Origin: Bifidobacterium coryneforme
Lineage (GTDB): Bacteria > Actinomycetota > Actinomycetes > Actinomycetales > Bifidobacteriaceae
Length of the DNA: 64,000 nucleotides
Reading direction: 5' to 3'
NCBI RefSeq assembly: GCF_000737865.1
Contig: NZ_CP007287.1
Span: 978,872-1,042,871 of the forward strand
Part shown: positions 26,878 to 36,164 of the stretch, in pieces
Layout: each line of letters starts with the position of its first letter
How positions within the stretch are numbered: the first letter of the stretch is position 1
Notes under the pieces: model-generated
Seen by the model: the letters and a program-made list of their open reading frames with translations, nothing else
Database searches by the model: none
Told to the model about the DNA's origin: nothing
Position numbers and translations under genes: made by a program

Positions 26878-27861
26878 TTATCCTTGCCCCTTTTGCCCTC
26901 GCGCCTTGAGCAGACTGGCTACAGCGGCTATGCCTATGGCCAGAACGATGACCAGGAGGGACAGCCAGGTGGGAACCTCGGGAACGGCCTCCAGTGGACC
27001 GCCACCGTTGATGAAAGGCAGGGTGTTGCCGTGGAGTGCCTCCATAATCAGCTTCACCCCGATAAAGGCCAGGACCACGGCCAGACCGTAGGGCAGGTAG
27101 ACCAGCTTGTCCAGGAGGGAGCCGAGAAGGAAGTAAAGCTGCTGCAACCCCAGAAGCGCAAAGACATTGGACGTGAAGACGATGAAGGGGTCCTTGGTCA
27201 GTCCGAAGATGGCGGGGATGGAGTCGAAGGCGAACATGACATCCGTGGTGCCAATGGCCAGGAAGACGACCAGAAGCGGAGTGAAGAACCGAGTCCCGTT
27301 CCTGGTCACGCGCAGGTGCTCTCCTTCATACTCGTCGGTGATGGGGATGACCTTGCGCAGGGCCCTGATCAGGCCATTTTCGCGATACTCCTCTTCTTCC
27401 TTGTCCTTGCCCGAGACCATGGACCAGGCCGTGTACAGAAGAAAGCCGCCGAAGATGAAGAAGACCCAGGTGAAGCGGGTGATCAATGCCGTTCCCGCCA
27501 GGATGAAGATGCCGCGCAGGACCAGGGCAATGGTGATGCCGATGCTCAGCACATACTTCTGCAGGTCCTTGGGAACGGCGAAATTACCCATGATGATAAC
27601 GAAAACGAAAAGATTGTCGATACTCAGCGAGTACTCGGTCAACCATCCTGAATAGAACTCAATGGCCGGCCCCGACCCTGACACCCACCAGACCAGACCT
27701 CCGAAAATCAGGGCCATGGCTACGAAGAACGCTATATGACGGAGGCACTCGGAGGTTGATGGAACGTGAGGCCTGCGGCCGATGACCAAAATGTCGACAG
27801 CGAAGAAGACGGCCAGAACAGCCAGGGTCGCCACCATGAAGGGCATAGGGGTCTCGGTCAT
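26878..27861 (-). CDS. TerC-family integral membrane protein
   Basis: Member of the TerC/Alx/YkoY family, inner-membrane proteins implicated in Mn2+ export and tellurite resistance. The 327-residue protein has about nine transmembrane helices; the conserved acidic motifs are SIDNLFVFVIIMGNF (near residue 80) and FAFDSIPAIFGLT (near residue 212), separated by a charged cytoplasmic loop (GKDKEEEEYREN). The ATG 27861 has no Shine-Dalgarno and lies inside a 19-base palindrome, so the transcript may be leaderless or translation may be structurally controlled; an ATG five codons later is another possible start. It follows uvrB in reading direction by a 99-base gap. Confidence 0.88.
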   Translation of the reverse strand: MTETPMPFMVATLAVLAVFFAVDILVIGRRPHVPSTSECLRHIAFFVAMALIFGGLVWWVSGSGPAIEFYSGWLTEYSLSIDNLFVFVIIMGNFAVPKDLQKYVLSIGITIALVLRGIFILAGTALITRFTWVFFIFGGFLLYTAWSMVSGKDKEEEEYRENGLIRALRKVIPITDEYEGEHLRVTRNGTRFFTPLLVVFLAIGTTDVMFAFDSIPAIFGLTKDPFIVFTSNVFALLGLQQLYFLLGSLLDKLVYLPYGLAVVLAFIGVKLIMEALHGNTLPFINGGGPLEAVPEVPTWLSLLVIVLAIGIAAVASLLKARGQKGQG

Positions 27862-27871
27862 AATGACCGAG
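27853..27871. promoter_or_regulatory. Palindrome covering the terC start codon
   Basis: CTCGGTCAT-A-ATGACCGAG is a perfect 9-bp inverted repeat around a single base. The terC ATG (27859-27861) is inside it. It could be an operator or an RNA hairpin hiding the start. I found no match to the yybP-ykoY Mn2+ riboswitch in the upstream 100 bases. Confidence 0.5.
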
Positions 27872-27960
27872 TCTAGTGGGCAAAGAAGACAGGAGACCCG
27901 GCCTCCGGACCGAGACCCGCATACCCGGCTCCAGCCCCTTCCGAAGCTAAGCCGAGAGGA

Positions 27961-30072
27961 CTACTTGCTGGCCTCGGTCATCTGACGCAGTTCCTTCTTC
28001 AGATCCTTGATTTCATCTCGGAGTCGCGCTGCCAGCTCGAACTGGAGCTGCTGGGCAGCCGTATGCATCTGGTCACTGAGTTGGCGTATCAGGTCGGCCA
28101 GGTCCTGGGCGGGCAGACCGGCCGAGAGGATCTCCTGGTGGCGCTTGTCGGACTCCTCCTTGTCATACATGGGCACACCCAGGTGGGAGTTCCCGGCCTT
28201 GTTGGCGTTCCTGTACCCGCCCTCCAGGAGGGTTTGGGTGTCCACGTCCTCCTTGGCCAGCATGTCATTGACATCACTGATCTTCTTGAGCAGCGGCTTG
28301 GGATCGACCCCGTGCTCCTTGTTGTAGGCGATCTGCTTGGCCCTTCGGCGATTGGTCTCACTGATGGCCTGCTCCATGGATTCGGTCGTTTCGTCTGCGT
28401 ACATGATGACCTTGCCCGAGACGTTCCTGGCCGCTCGACCGATTGTCTGAATCAGAGAACGGTAAGAACGAAGGAAGCCCTCCTTGTCAGCATCCAGGAT
28501 GGCAACAAGGGAGACCTCGGGCAGATCCAGTCCCTCGCGTAGAAGATTGATGCCGACAAGCACGTCGATCTTCCCCTCGCGCAGCTCACGCAGGAGCTCG
28601 ACACGGCGGAGTGTATCCACATCCGAATGGAGATACTCCACCTTGATGTCACGTTCAAGAAGATAATCGGTCAGGTCCTCCGCCATCTTCTTGGTCAGGG
28701 TGGTGACCAGGACGCGTTCGTTTTTGGATACTCGTGCCTTGATCTCATCCAGAAGGTCGTCCACCTGTCCCTTGACCGGTCTGACTTCGATCTCCGGATC
28801 CAGGAGTCCCGTCGGACGGATGACCTGCTCCACCACCCCATCGGATAATCCGACCTCGTAATCACCGGGCGTTGCCGAGAGGTAGACGGTTTGGCCGATT
28901 TTCCCTTGGAATTCAGGCCACTTGAGCGGACGGTTATCCATGGCCGAGGGAAGCCGGAATCCATGCTCGACCAGGGTGCGCTTCCTGCTGGCATCCCCCT
29001 CGTACATGCCTCCGATCTGAGGAACAGTGACGTGTGATTCGTCGATGACCAAGAGGAAGTCGTCAGGGAAGAAGTCCAACAGCGTATGAGGGGCCGACCC
29101 TGGTTCACGCCCTTCGAAGTGGCGGGAGTAATTCTCCACCCCGGCGCATACACCGACCTGGGACAGCATCTCCAGATCATAGGTTGTACGCATGGTCAGT
29201 CGCTGGGCCTCAAGCTCCTTGCCCTGCTTGCGGAACTCCCCCACTCGCCAATCCATTTCCTCCTTGATTCCCTTCAGGGCGCGGGCCATCCGCTCCGGTC
29301 CCGCCACATAGTGGGTGGCCGGGAAGATATGAACCGAGGTTTCATGCGCGATCTCGTCGCCGGTCAGTGGGTGGAGAGTGGAGATACGGTCAATCTCGTC
29401 GCCGAAGAACTCGATACGTATGGCCAGTTCCTCATAGACGGGGATGATTTCGACGGTGTCTCCCCTGACTCGGAAGGTGCCGCGGGTGAAGGCGATGTCG
29501 TTGCGCTTGTACTGCATGCCAACGAACTCACGCAGGAGGTCGTCGCGGTTGATTTGGTCCCCCTCGTGGAGGAAGAGCATCATGCCCGCATACTCCTCGG
29601 GAGTACCCAGACCGTATATGCAGGAGACCGTGGCCACGACCACGCAATCCCGCCTGGTCAGGAGGTTGGCCGTCGCCTCATGGCGCAACCGTTCAACATC
29701 TTCGTTGATGTTGGAGTCCTTCTCGATGAAGGTATCGGTCTGGGGTATGTAGGCCTCGGGCTGGAAGTAGTCGTAGTAGGAAACGAAGTACGAGACCGCG
29801 TTGTCGGGCATGAGTTCACGGAACTCCGCACAAAGCTGGGCGGCCAGGGTCTTGTTGGGTTCAAGAATCAGGGTGGGACGCTGAAGACGCTCGATCAGCC
29901 AGGCTGTGGTGGCCGTCTTTCCTGTACCTGTGGCGCCCATCAACACCACATCGTTCTCGCCGTTCTCGATCCTGGCGGCCAGCTGATTGATGGCCTCAGG
30001 CTGGTCCCCCGAAGGCTTGTAGGAGGATTTGACCACGAAAGGCTTGTTGATGCGCTCAATGTTGAAACCCAT
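27961..30072 (-). CDS. uvrB: Excinuclease ABC subunit B
   Basis: Damage-verification helicase of nucleotide-excision repair; works with UvrA and UvrC. The 703-residue product has Walker [11 protein letters not shown] (near 46-55), the beta-hairpin region [15 protein letters not shown] (near 100-114), helicase motifs [17 protein letters not shown] (as [11 protein letters not shown]) and the C-terminal UVR domain ([20 protein letters not shown]) for UvrC contact. Start ATG 30072 follows GAAGGAG. A LexA box 99 bases upstream, inside coaE, indicates SOS induction. PcrA (4474) and Mfd (62127) of the same pathway are also in this window. Confidence 0.97.
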   Translation of the reverse strand: MGFNIERINKPFVVKSSYKPSGDQPEAINQLAARIENGENDVVLMGATGTGKTATTAWLIERLQRPTLILEPNKTLAAQLCAEFRELMPDNAVSYFVSYYDYFQPEAYIPQTDTFIEKDSNINEDVERLRHEATANLLTRRDCVVVATVSCIYGLGTPEEYAGMMLFLHEGDQINRDDLLREFVGMQYKRNDIAFTRGTFRVRGDTVEIIPVYEELAIRIEFFGDEIDRISTLHPLTGDEIAHETSVHIFPATHYVAGPERMARALKGIKEEMDWRVGEFRKQGKELEAQRLTMRTTYDLEMLSQVGVCAGVENYSRHFEGREPGSAPHTLLDFFPDDFLLVIDESHVTVPQIGGMYEGDASRKRTLVEHGFRLPSAMDNRPLKWPEFQGKIGQTVYLSATPGDYEVGLSDGVVEQVIRPTGLLDPEIEVRPVKGQVDDLLDEIKARVSKNERVLVTTLTKKMAEDLTDYLLERDIKVEYLHSDVDTLRRVELLRELREGKIDVLVGINLLREGLDLPEVSLVAILDADKEGFLRSYRSLIQTIGRAARNVSGKVIMYADETTESMEQAISETNRRRAKQIAYNKEHGVDPKPLLKKISDVNDMLAKEDVDTQTLLEGGYRNANKAGNSHLGVPMYDKEESDKRHQEILSAGLPAQDLADLIRQLSDQMHTAAQQLQFELAARLRDEIKDLKKELRQMTEASK

Positions 30073-30114
30073 GAATCTCCTTCGGAATTCCTGACCGGCC
30101 CGCCGGGCGGAAGG

Positions 30115-30738
30115 TCAACGGGAACGGTCCTCCTCGGACCGAAGCCGTACATACACCCTATCAATAAACTCGAACATCTGTTCGATTGGCTCCGACCCAT
30201 CCACAATCAGGTCGGCCATGTGGCGTCTGGTCTCCTGTGAAGTCTGCGAACCAATACGGGCAACAGCTTCCGCACGGGTCATATGCCGTCCATTCACCAT
30301 GCGCGCAATCCGCAGTTCATCAGGCGCCTCCACGGCGATGACATGGTCAAAGGCAAAGGGAATGGAGTCGCCGACCTCGGCGAGAAGGGGCACATCATGC
30401 ACCACCACGAGTGGGCGGTGCAACCATGGTTCCTCGACCTGACCCGCCAGGTCATAGACCAGGGGATGCACGATGGCATCCAAGTCGTGCCTGGCCTGAT
30501 CCTTCCCGGAACCTCCGAAGACCTTGGCGGCCAGGACCGACCGGTCAACCCCTCCTTCGGCATCGGCGCAGTCCCTTCCGAACCGATCCAGGACCGGGTC
30601 CACCCCTGCCCCACCGGGACCGAGTACCTGATGCGTCAGACGGTCATAATCGACGACCTTGGCCCCGTCGTAGGCAAGGCGGGCCGCAACCGTGCTCTTA
30701 CCTGCGGCGATACCGCCGGTCAGCCCCACCCGTATCAT
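30115..30738 (-). CDS. coaE: Dephospho-CoA kinase
   Basis: Last step of coenzyme A synthesis: phosphorylates the 3'-OH of dephospho-CoA. The 207-residue product begins MIRVGLTGGIAAGKSTV, containing the P-loop GGIAAGKST (8-16), and shows the CoA-binding segment DYDRLTHQVLGPGG and VHDVPLLAEVG. It lies 42 bases upstream of uvrB and downstream of rpsA, an arrangement common in actinobacteria. Its 3' end carries a LexA box (30171-30184) within codons for IEQMFEF, so this DNA is both coding and regulatory. Confidence 0.93.
   Translation of the reverse strand: MIRVGLTGGIAAGKSTVAARLAYDGAKVVDYDRLTHQVLGPGGAGVDPVLDRFGRDCADAEGGVDRSVLAAKVFGGSGKDQARHDLDAIVHPLVYDLAGQVEEPWLHRPLVVVHDVPLLAEVGDSIPFAFDHVIAVEAPDELRIARMVNGRHMTRAEAVARIGSQTSQETRRHMADLIVDGSEPIEQMFEFIDRVYVRLRSEEDRSR
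30171..30184. promoter_or_regulatory. LexA (SOS) box for uvrB, inside coaE
   Basis: CGAACATCTGTTCG is a perfect match to the Gram-positive LexA consensus CGAAC-N4-GTTCG and differs by one base from the box before umuDC; the flanking TCGAAC...GTTCGATTG is also shared. It lies 99 bases upstream of the uvrB start. Confidence 0.8.
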
Positions 30739-30835
30739 CCGGACTCCTCCTCATATGGTCGAACCGGTTCAAGGATACCGCCCGGAATCGAAGGCGGTCG
30801 CATCGCACTGCCGCCGCATAGGTCTACACGCATAC

Positions 30836-30866
30836 AGAAAGGTCCGGCCGTGGGCCGGACCTTTCT
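30836..30866 (-). terminator. Intrinsic terminator after rpsA
   Basis: Perfect 14-bp stem AGAAAGGTCCGGCC / GGCCGGACCTTTCT around GTG, 48 bases past the rpsA stop. Confidence 0.85.
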
Positions 30867-30914
30867 CAACCACTATCGTTCATTCAGACCTTGCGGTCCA
30901 AGGAACGGATGGTG

Positions 30915-32426
30915 TCACTTCTTCTCCTTGAGGAGCTGCTCGCGCAGGGCGGCAAGCTGGTCGTCGGAGGCCAGGGTGCCCTCGGAATTGGTCTCCGAGG
31001 TGTAGTTGGTGGCCTCTTCGGCACCCTGGTGGTTGCCACCGTGGCCGTTGGCGGCAGCGGGGGCGGGAGTGGACTTGCTGTCCTCGGCCGCAGAAGCCTC
31101 GGCGTTCTCCAGCTCCTTGGCGACGAAGGCCTTGTGCTGCTCCCAAAGGTCGTGGGCAGCGGCATACTGGGCTTCCCACTCCTCGCGCTGCTTCTCGTAA
31201 CCGGCGATCCACTCGTTGGTCTCCGGATCGAAGCCCTCGGGATACTTGTAGTTGCCCTCTTCGTCGTACTCGGCGGGCATACCGTAGATTGCCGGATCGA
31301 AGTCCTCGGAGGAGGGATCGACGGAATCGTCGGCCTGCTTGAGCGACAGGGAGATGCGGCGGCGATCCAGGTCGACGTCGATGACCTTGACGAAGATCTC
31401 CTCGCCCTGCTTGACGACGGTCTCCGGGTTCTCCACGTGGCGGTTGGCCAGCTCGGAAATGTGCACGAGACCCTCGATGCCGTCCTCGACGGAAACGAAG
31501 ACACCGAACTGCACAATCTTGGTGACCTTGCCCTTGACGATCTGTCCGGGCACATGGGTCCGGGCGAAGCGCTGCCAGGGATCTTCCTGGGTGGCCTTGA
31601 GGGAGAGGGAGATGCGCTCGCGATCCATATCGACATCCAGGACCTCGACAGTGACCTTGTCGCCCACCTTGACGACCTCGCTGGGGTGGTCGATGTGCTT
31701 CCAGGAGAGTTCGGAGACGTGAATCAGTCCGTCCACACCACCCAGATCGACGAAGGCGCCGAAGTTGACGATGGAGCTGACCGTGCCCTCGCGAATCTGC
31801 CCCTTCTTGAGCTGGGCCATGAAGGTCTCGCGGACCTCGGACTGGGTCTCCTCCAGATACTGGCGGCGGGAAAGAACCACATTGTTGCGGTTCTTGTCCA
31901 GCTCCAGGATCTTGGCCTTGATCTTCTGCCCGATGTAGGGAGAGAGGTCGCGCACACGGCGCATTTCAACCAGGGAGGCGGGCAGGAAGCCACGAAGACC
32001 GATATCGACGATGAGACCACCCTTGACGGCCTCGATGACGGTACCTTCGACGATTCCGTCGGCATCCTTGATCTTCTCGATGTCGCCCCAGGCGCGCTCA
32101 TACTGTGCGCGCTTCTTGGAGAGGATCAGACGGCCTTCCTTGTCCTCCTTGGTGACGACCAGTGCCTCGATCGTGTCACCAACCTGGACCACATCGTCGG
32201 GATCGACGTCCTTCTTGATGGAAAGCTCACGTGAGGGGATGACGCCCTCGGTCTTGTAGCCGATGTCCAGCAGAACCTCGTCGTGATCGATCTTGACGAC
32301 CGTGCCCTCGACCAGATCCCCGTCCTCGAAGTTCTTGATGGTGGAATCGACTGCCTTGATGAAGTCTTCCTCAGTGCCGATATCGTTGATAGCGACCTGG
32401 GGAACTTCCTTCTTGTTCTCTGCCAT
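30915..32426 (-). CDS. rpsA: 30S ribosomal protein S1
   Basis: Binds mRNA leaders and delivers them to the 30S subunit. The 503-residue product contains four S1 RNA-binding domains (about 35-105, 120-190, 208-276 and 293-362; for example GTVSSIVNFGAFVDLGGVDGLIHVSELS in the third, split here by its loop) and an acidic, Glu/Ala/Gly/His-rich C-terminal tail. Actinobacterial S1 proteins typically have four domains, fewer than the six of enterobacteria. The ATG 32426 has no Shine-Dalgarno, as often seen for self-regulated rpsA. A strong terminator follows, so it is separate from coaE. Confidence 0.95.
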   Translation of the reverse strand: MAENKKEVPQVAINDIGTEEDFIKAVDSTIKNFEDGDLVEGTVVKIDHDEVLLDIGYKTEGVIPSRELSIKKDVDPDDVVQVGDTIEALVVTKEDKEGRLILSKKRAQYERAWGDIEKIKDADGIVEGTVIEAVKGGLIVDIGLRGFLPASLVEMRRVRDLSPYIGQKIKAKILELDKNRNNVVLSRRQYLEETQSEVRETFMAQLKKGQIREGTVSSIVNFGAFVDLGGVDGLIHVSELSWKHIDHPSEVVKVGDKVTVEVLDVDMDRERISLSLKATQEDPWQRFARTHVPGQIVKGKVTKIVQFGVFVSVEDGIEGLVHISELANRHVENPETVVKQGEEIFVKVIDVDLDRRRISLSLKQADDSVDPSSEDFDPAIYGMPAEYDEEGNYKYPEGFDPETNEWIAGYEKQREEWEAQYAAAHDLWEQHKAFVAKELENAEASAAEDSKSTPAPAAANGHGGNHQGAEEATNYTSETNSEGTLASDDQLAALREQLLKEKK

Positions 32427-32532
32427 TAATTGAGTTGTTTCTTGTATAGTGGGTTGTTTTTCCGTTTTAAGTTATAGCGTTCGCATAATCACACACGAAC
32501 AAAATCCATACTAGGCGGGACCAAGGTCATTT

Positions 32533-33462
32533 TCACCGCAAACTGCCGGGCGTGTCGCGCTGGGGCTTTCCGGTCGGCCTCATACGCACTTCCCGCTCGG
32601 CCGCATCGACCACATTCGCCAGGAGCATGGCACGCGTCATGGGCCCTATACCACCGGGGTTGGGGGTGTATGCGGAGCAGACCTCACGGGCGGCCGGATC
32701 GACGTCCCCCTTGATCCTCCATCTCCCCTGGTCCTCGTCCCAAACCCGCGAGACGCCCACATCGACCAGGACCGCCCCCGGCTTCACGTCTGCCGGTTTG
32801 ACGAAGCCGGCCTGACCCACGGCCGCGATGATAAGGTCGGCCCGACGCATGGCCGAGCCGGGATCAGCAGTACCTGTATGGCAAAGGGTGACGGTGGCGT
32901 TGATGGACCTGTTGGTCAGCATCAGGCCCACTGTGCGGCCCACGGTCAGCCCCCTACCCAGCACACAGACCTCCTTGCCGTTCAGATCGATCCCATGATG
33001 GTCGAGGAGCCAGAGTATCCCGCGCGGGGTGCACGGGAGGGGGGTATTCACCTTCCCATCAGTGTGCAGTACGAGCTGTCCGAGGTTGTACGGGTGCATC
33101 CCATCGGCATCCTTGCCCGGATCGATCTCTTCGATGATGGTGGTTGGGTCCACCCCCTTAGGCAGGGGAAGCTGCACGATGTAACCGGTGCAGTCGGGAT
33201 TCGCATTCAGCGAGCGCACCGCCTCAACAATCCGATCGAAGCCGGCATCTCCCGGCAGGTCCACCCGGATGGACCTTATGCCCACTTCCTGGCAGTCCTT
33301 GTGTTTACCTTCGACGTACTTCACCGAGCCAGGGTCGTTCCCCACCAGGATGGTTCCCAGGCCTGGACGCGACCCTTGGGCCGCCAGACGTTCCACCCGC
33401 TGACGCAGGTCCTCCTTGACCTGTGCGGCCGCCGCCTTACCATCCAGTCTCAACGCCGTCAA
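32533..33462 (-). CDS. folD: Bifunctional methylene-THF dehydrogenase / methenyl-THF cyclohydrolase
   Basis: Supplies 10-formyl-THF for purines and formyl-methionine. The 309-residue product shows the family signatures YVEGKHKDCQEVGI (catalytic Lys; family has YV..K.K), IVQLPLPKGVD, the GPMTRAMLLANVV C-terminal motif and NADP-site segment VLGRGLTVGRTVGLML. I start at TTG 33462 because GAGGGAGTC lies before it; an ATG 13 codons upstream has no ribosome site. About 20 residues at the C-terminus extend beyond most homologues. Confidence 0.93.
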   Translation of the reverse strand: MTALRLDGKAAAAQVKEDLRQRVERLAAQGSRPGLGTILVGNDPGSVKYVEGKHKDCQEVGIRSIRVDLPGDAGFDRIVEAVRSLNANPDCTGYIVQLPLPKGVDPTTIIEEIDPGKDADGMHPYNLGQLVLHTDGKVNTPLPCTPRGILWLLDHHGIDLNGKEVCVLGRGLTVGRTVGLMLTNRSINATVTLCHTGTADPGSAMRRADLIIAAVGQAGFVKPADVKPGAVLVDVGVSRVWDEDQGRWRIKGDVDPAAREVCSAYTPNPGGIGPMTRAMLLANVVDAAEREVRMRPTGKPQRDTPGSLR

Positions 33463-33819
33463 AGCCCGACTCCCTCTCGTGTCCAGCCCCTTCCTCCACA
33501 TGGGTCAGGGGTTCCGATTCCACAGGGCGGCCTTGGACCGCCTGGTGTATGGAGGACCAGCCTAGTACCCTGCCCCCACCTGCCTTTCGGCACTTCCATA
33601 AAGCGGGCACCACAGTGCACTATCGGAATTCGAATCGCACCCGTCCGGCCCACCTAACCTTCGTCGCCGGACGATTTATCGGCGCCTCGGTCATGCCTTC
33701 TGAATTCGGATGGGGTAAAGTCCCGGACGGCATCCATAATGAGAACAATGCTCATTAAGCCCCGATCGCCCATCACGATTCGAACAACCGGTCGGAGACA
33801 GCATGCCAGGGAGGAAGAT
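33463..33819. other. Intergenic region between divergent folD and the metal ABC transporter
   Basis: This spacer holds the folD and transporter promoters. The notable element is the Fur/Zur-like dyad at 33737-33757. The rest has no hairpin or gene that I can support; the transporter ATPase frame is open through part of it, but the ribosome site points to ATG 33820. Confidence 0.5.
33737..33757. promoter_or_regulatory. Fur/Zur-like operator before the metal ABC transporter
   Basis: TAATGAG-AACAATG-CTCATTA: 7-bp perfect arms, A/T-rich ends and a central 7 bases, in the style of Fur-family boxes. It lies about 65 bases before the ATPase gene, where metal-dependent repression would act. The metal is not determined. 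Confidence 0.5.
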
Positions 33820-34719
33820 ATGCGCAAACCCGCGAGCGATGATGTCTGCATCCGTTTTGACCACGCCTCCGTCGAGCGCTCGGGCAGACTGATCTGGTCG
33901 GATGGCACCTTTTCCATACCCGGCGGCTCGGTGACCGCCATCGTGGGCACCAATGGAACCGGCAAGACCACGATGATGAAGACCGAGCTGGGCCTCCTTC
34001 CCCTTTCGAACGGCAGGGTCGAGGTTCTCGGGCAACCGGCAGGGCAGGCCAACGACCGAATCGGGTACGTCCCCCAGAGCTACACCTCTGACATCGATTC
34101 CAACCTCACCGCCGAGCAATCCGTACTCCTGGGACTGACGGGGACCCGTTTCGGCATCCACCCGGTAAACAGGCAGGACAAGGAACGTGCAGCCAGGGCC
34201 ATGCGCTTCGTCGGAGTGGAGGACAGGGCCCACGCCCGTCTCTCCCAATTGTCGGGCGGATTGCGACAGCGCGTGGCCATCGCCCAGGCGCTGGTCTGCA
34301 ACCCCAAACTCCTCATGTTGGACGAGCCCTTGGCCAACCTCGATCTGGCAAGCCAAAGGGCCACCGTGCACCTCCTGGCTCAACTCAACCGACAACTCGG
34401 CATGACCATCCAGGTGGTGGCCCATGATCTGAACATGCTTCTGCCCATCCTGACCGGAGCCGTCTACCTACTCGATGGGCATCCCCACTACGCCCGGATG
34501 GACGATGTTCTGGACTCGGACCTCCTGACCCACCTCTACGGGACCAAGGTAGAGGTGGTCACCACACCCCAGGGTGACATGTTCGTGGCCCCGGATACGG
34601 ATGTATCAGACGGGGTGGCACATGACCGGTTCAAGACAACAGAAATGGTCGATCTCCATCCCCGGCACCCCGAGGCCGGGGAAGCATACGAAAATCCGAC
34701 CGCAAACCAGCAGGACTGA
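33820..34719 (+). CDS. Metal (Zn/Mn-type) ABC transporter, ATP-binding protein
   Basis: Nucleotide-binding subunit of a ZnuC/MntB-type importer. The 299-residue protein has Walker A VGTNGTGKTT (near 43-52), Q-loop YVPQSY, signature LSGGLRQRVAIAQAL (near 145), Walker B LLMLDEPLANLDLAS and H-loop VVAHDLNML. After the ATPase domain comes a His/Glu/Asp-containing tail of about 60 residues (VDLHPRHPEAGE), possibly metal-sensing. ATG 33820 follows AGGGAGGAAG. The permease gene follows after 16 bases; no binding-protein gene is nearby. The operon lies behind a Fur/Zur-like dyad. Confidence 0.87.
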   Translation: MRKPASDDVCIRFDHASVERSGRLIWSDGTFSIPGGSVTAIVGTNGTGKTTMMKTELGLLPLSNGRVEVLGQPAGQANDRIGYVPQSYTSDIDSNLTAEQSVLLGLTGTRFGIHPVNRQDKERAARAMRFVGVEDRAHARLSQLSGGLRQRVAIAQALVCNPKLLMLDEPLANLDLASQRATVHLLAQLNRQLGMTIQVVAHDLNMLLPILTGAVYLLDGHPHYARMDDVLDSDLLTHLYGTKVEVVTTPQGDMFVAPDTDVSDGVAHDRFKTTEMVDLHPRHPEAGEAYENPTANQQD

Positions 34720-34735
34720 GACAGGGAGGAGTTTC

Positions 34736-35563
34736 ATGAACATGAGCATCATCGACCCGCATTGGATGGACACCCTGACGGCGCCCTTCATGGTCCACGC
34801 TTTTATGGCCGGGCTCTTCATCTCCATCGCCGCAGGGGCCATGGGATACTTCACCATCGCACGTCATTCCACCTTCGCGGCCCACGCCCTGGCCCATATC
34901 GGCCTTCCAGGCGCCACCGGAGCCGTGCTCCTTGGAATTCCCGTCTCCGCCGGGCTTGGACTCTTCGCCCTCGGCGGTGCCCTGGTCATCGGGGCCCTGG
35001 GCAAAAAAGCCTCCCAACGCGAGATTGCCACCGGTACCGTCCTGGCCTTCGCCACAGGCCTGGGACTCTTCTTCGCCAGAATGTCCAGCTCGGCCTCACA
35101 ACAGATGCAGTCCATCCTCTTCGGATCCATCCTGACCATCACCAAGGGCCAGGTCATCGGTTTCCTGATATTCGACCTGGTCCTTCTCGCCGTCCTGGCC
35201 GTGATCTACAGACCCCTCCTCTTCAGCTCCCTGGACGAGCAGGTGGCCCAGGCCAGGGGGGTACCGATTGGGCTCATGAACCTGGTCTTCATGGCCATCA
35301 TGGCCGGAGTCATCACCATTGCGGTCCCTGCGGTCGGGACCCTGCTGATTTTTGCGCTGGTCATCACCCCCGCCGCCACCGCCAACATCTTCGCCGCATC
35401 GCCTCTCAGGTCCATGCTGCTCTCGGGGCTTATCTGCCTGGTATCGATCTGGGGCGGCCTGGTTCTCTCGGCCATGTTCCCGGCTCCACCCAGCTTCATC
35501 ATCGTGACCATTTCCACCCTCTTCTGGGCCCTGGGCAAGGGGTGGGAAGCCATCAGCCGCTAA
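34736..35563 (+). CDS. Metal (Zn/Mn-type) ABC transporter, permease
   Basis: Membrane subunit of the ABC-3 family (ZnuB/MntC/TroC type). The 275-residue protein has eight to nine hydrophobic helices and the ABC-3 landmarks RHSTFAAHALAHIGLPGAT (near 42-60) and GTLLIFALVITPAATANIFA (near 201-220). ATG 34736 follows GGGAGGA; the frame stays open upstream inside the ATPase gene, but that part is not membrane sequence. It forms a two-gene operon with the ATPase; a separate substrate-binding lipoprotein must come from elsewhere. Confidence 0.9.
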   Translation: MNMSIIDPHWMDTLTAPFMVHAFMAGLFISIAAGAMGYFTIARHSTFAAHALAHIGLPGATGAVLLGIPVSAGLGLFALGGALVIGALGKKASQREIATGTVLAFATGLGLFFARMSSSASQQMQSILFGSILTITKGQVIGFLIFDLVLLAVLAVIYRPLLFSSLDEQVAQARGVPIGLMNLVFMAIMAGVITIAVPAVGTLLIFALVITPAATANIFAASPLRSMLLSGLICLVSIWGGLVLSAMFPAPPSFIIVTISTLFWALGKGWEAISR

Positions 35564-35628
35564 GGGCAAGGCACACGAATCCGATCAACACCAGCGCAGG
35601 AATCTTCCCGAGCGTTCGGAACAGGGAA

Positions 35629-36129
35629 TCAGACCGCCTCTCGGCGGCGCACCAAGGCGGTCGCCATGGCAGCGACCCCTTCACCGCTACCGGTGAATCC
35701 CAGTCCGTCCGTCGTGGTGGCCGTCAGGGAAACCGGCGCCCCCAGAGCCCGGCTCATGGCCTCCTGGGCCTGGTCACGGCGCGCGGACAGGCGCGGGGCG
35801 CGAGCAACCACGACCACCGAGGCATTTATCAGGGACCAACCATGTTCGCGGAGAAAATCTGCCGTCCAGCGCAGCATTTCGGCACCATGCATGCCTGCGC
35901 CTTTGGATTGCGGACCCTGACCGAAATGAGAACCGATATCGCCCAGGTGTGATGCCGACAGCATGGCATCGATCAGCGCATGGACGGCAACGTCACCATC
36001 GGAGTCACCCGCAATGCCCGGCGTGCCATCATCCCACTGCAGGCAGGCCAGCCATAGGGGGCGTCTTTCGCCGGAATCGGCGAACCTGTGGGCATCGAAA
36101 CCTATGCCGGTCGATACATCCGGAATCAT
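35629..36129 (-). CDS. ispF: 2-C-methyl-D-erythritol 2,4-cyclodiphosphate synthase
   Basis: Fifth enzyme of the MEP isoprenoid pathway, a Zn2+-dependent trimer. The 166-residue product has the family start IGFDAHRF (metal His), HALIDAMLSASHLGDIGSHF (second metal His near 60 and Asp region) and the C-terminal TTTDGLGFTGSGEGVAAMA. I prefer ATG 36129 because GGGGAGGA lies five bases upstream; an ATG at 36159 only 6 bases after the carD stop is the alternative. carD and ispF adjoin, as in many actinobacteria (there often with ispD). Confidence 0.92.
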   Translation of the reverse strand: MIPDVSTGIGFDAHRFADSGERRPLWLACLQWDDGTPGIAGDSDGDVAVHALIDAMLSASHLGDIGSHFGQGPQSKGAGMHGAEMLRWTADFLREHGWSLINASVVVVARAPRLSARRDQAQEAMSRALGAPVSLTATTTDGLGFTGSGEGVAAMATALVRRREAV

Positions 36130-36164
36130 CCGATCCGGGTCCTCCCCTGCGGACGGCATGGCGG

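Noticed and set aside
27862-27960. yybP-ykoY manganese riboswitch before terC
   Set aside because: The 99-base spacer lacks the recognisable core; only the palindrome at the start codon stands out.
30757-30774. Palindrome GAACCGGTTC upstream of coaE as a LexA box
   Set aside because: It lacks the CGAAC-N4-GTTCG spacing, unlike the two good boxes at 30171 and 39051.
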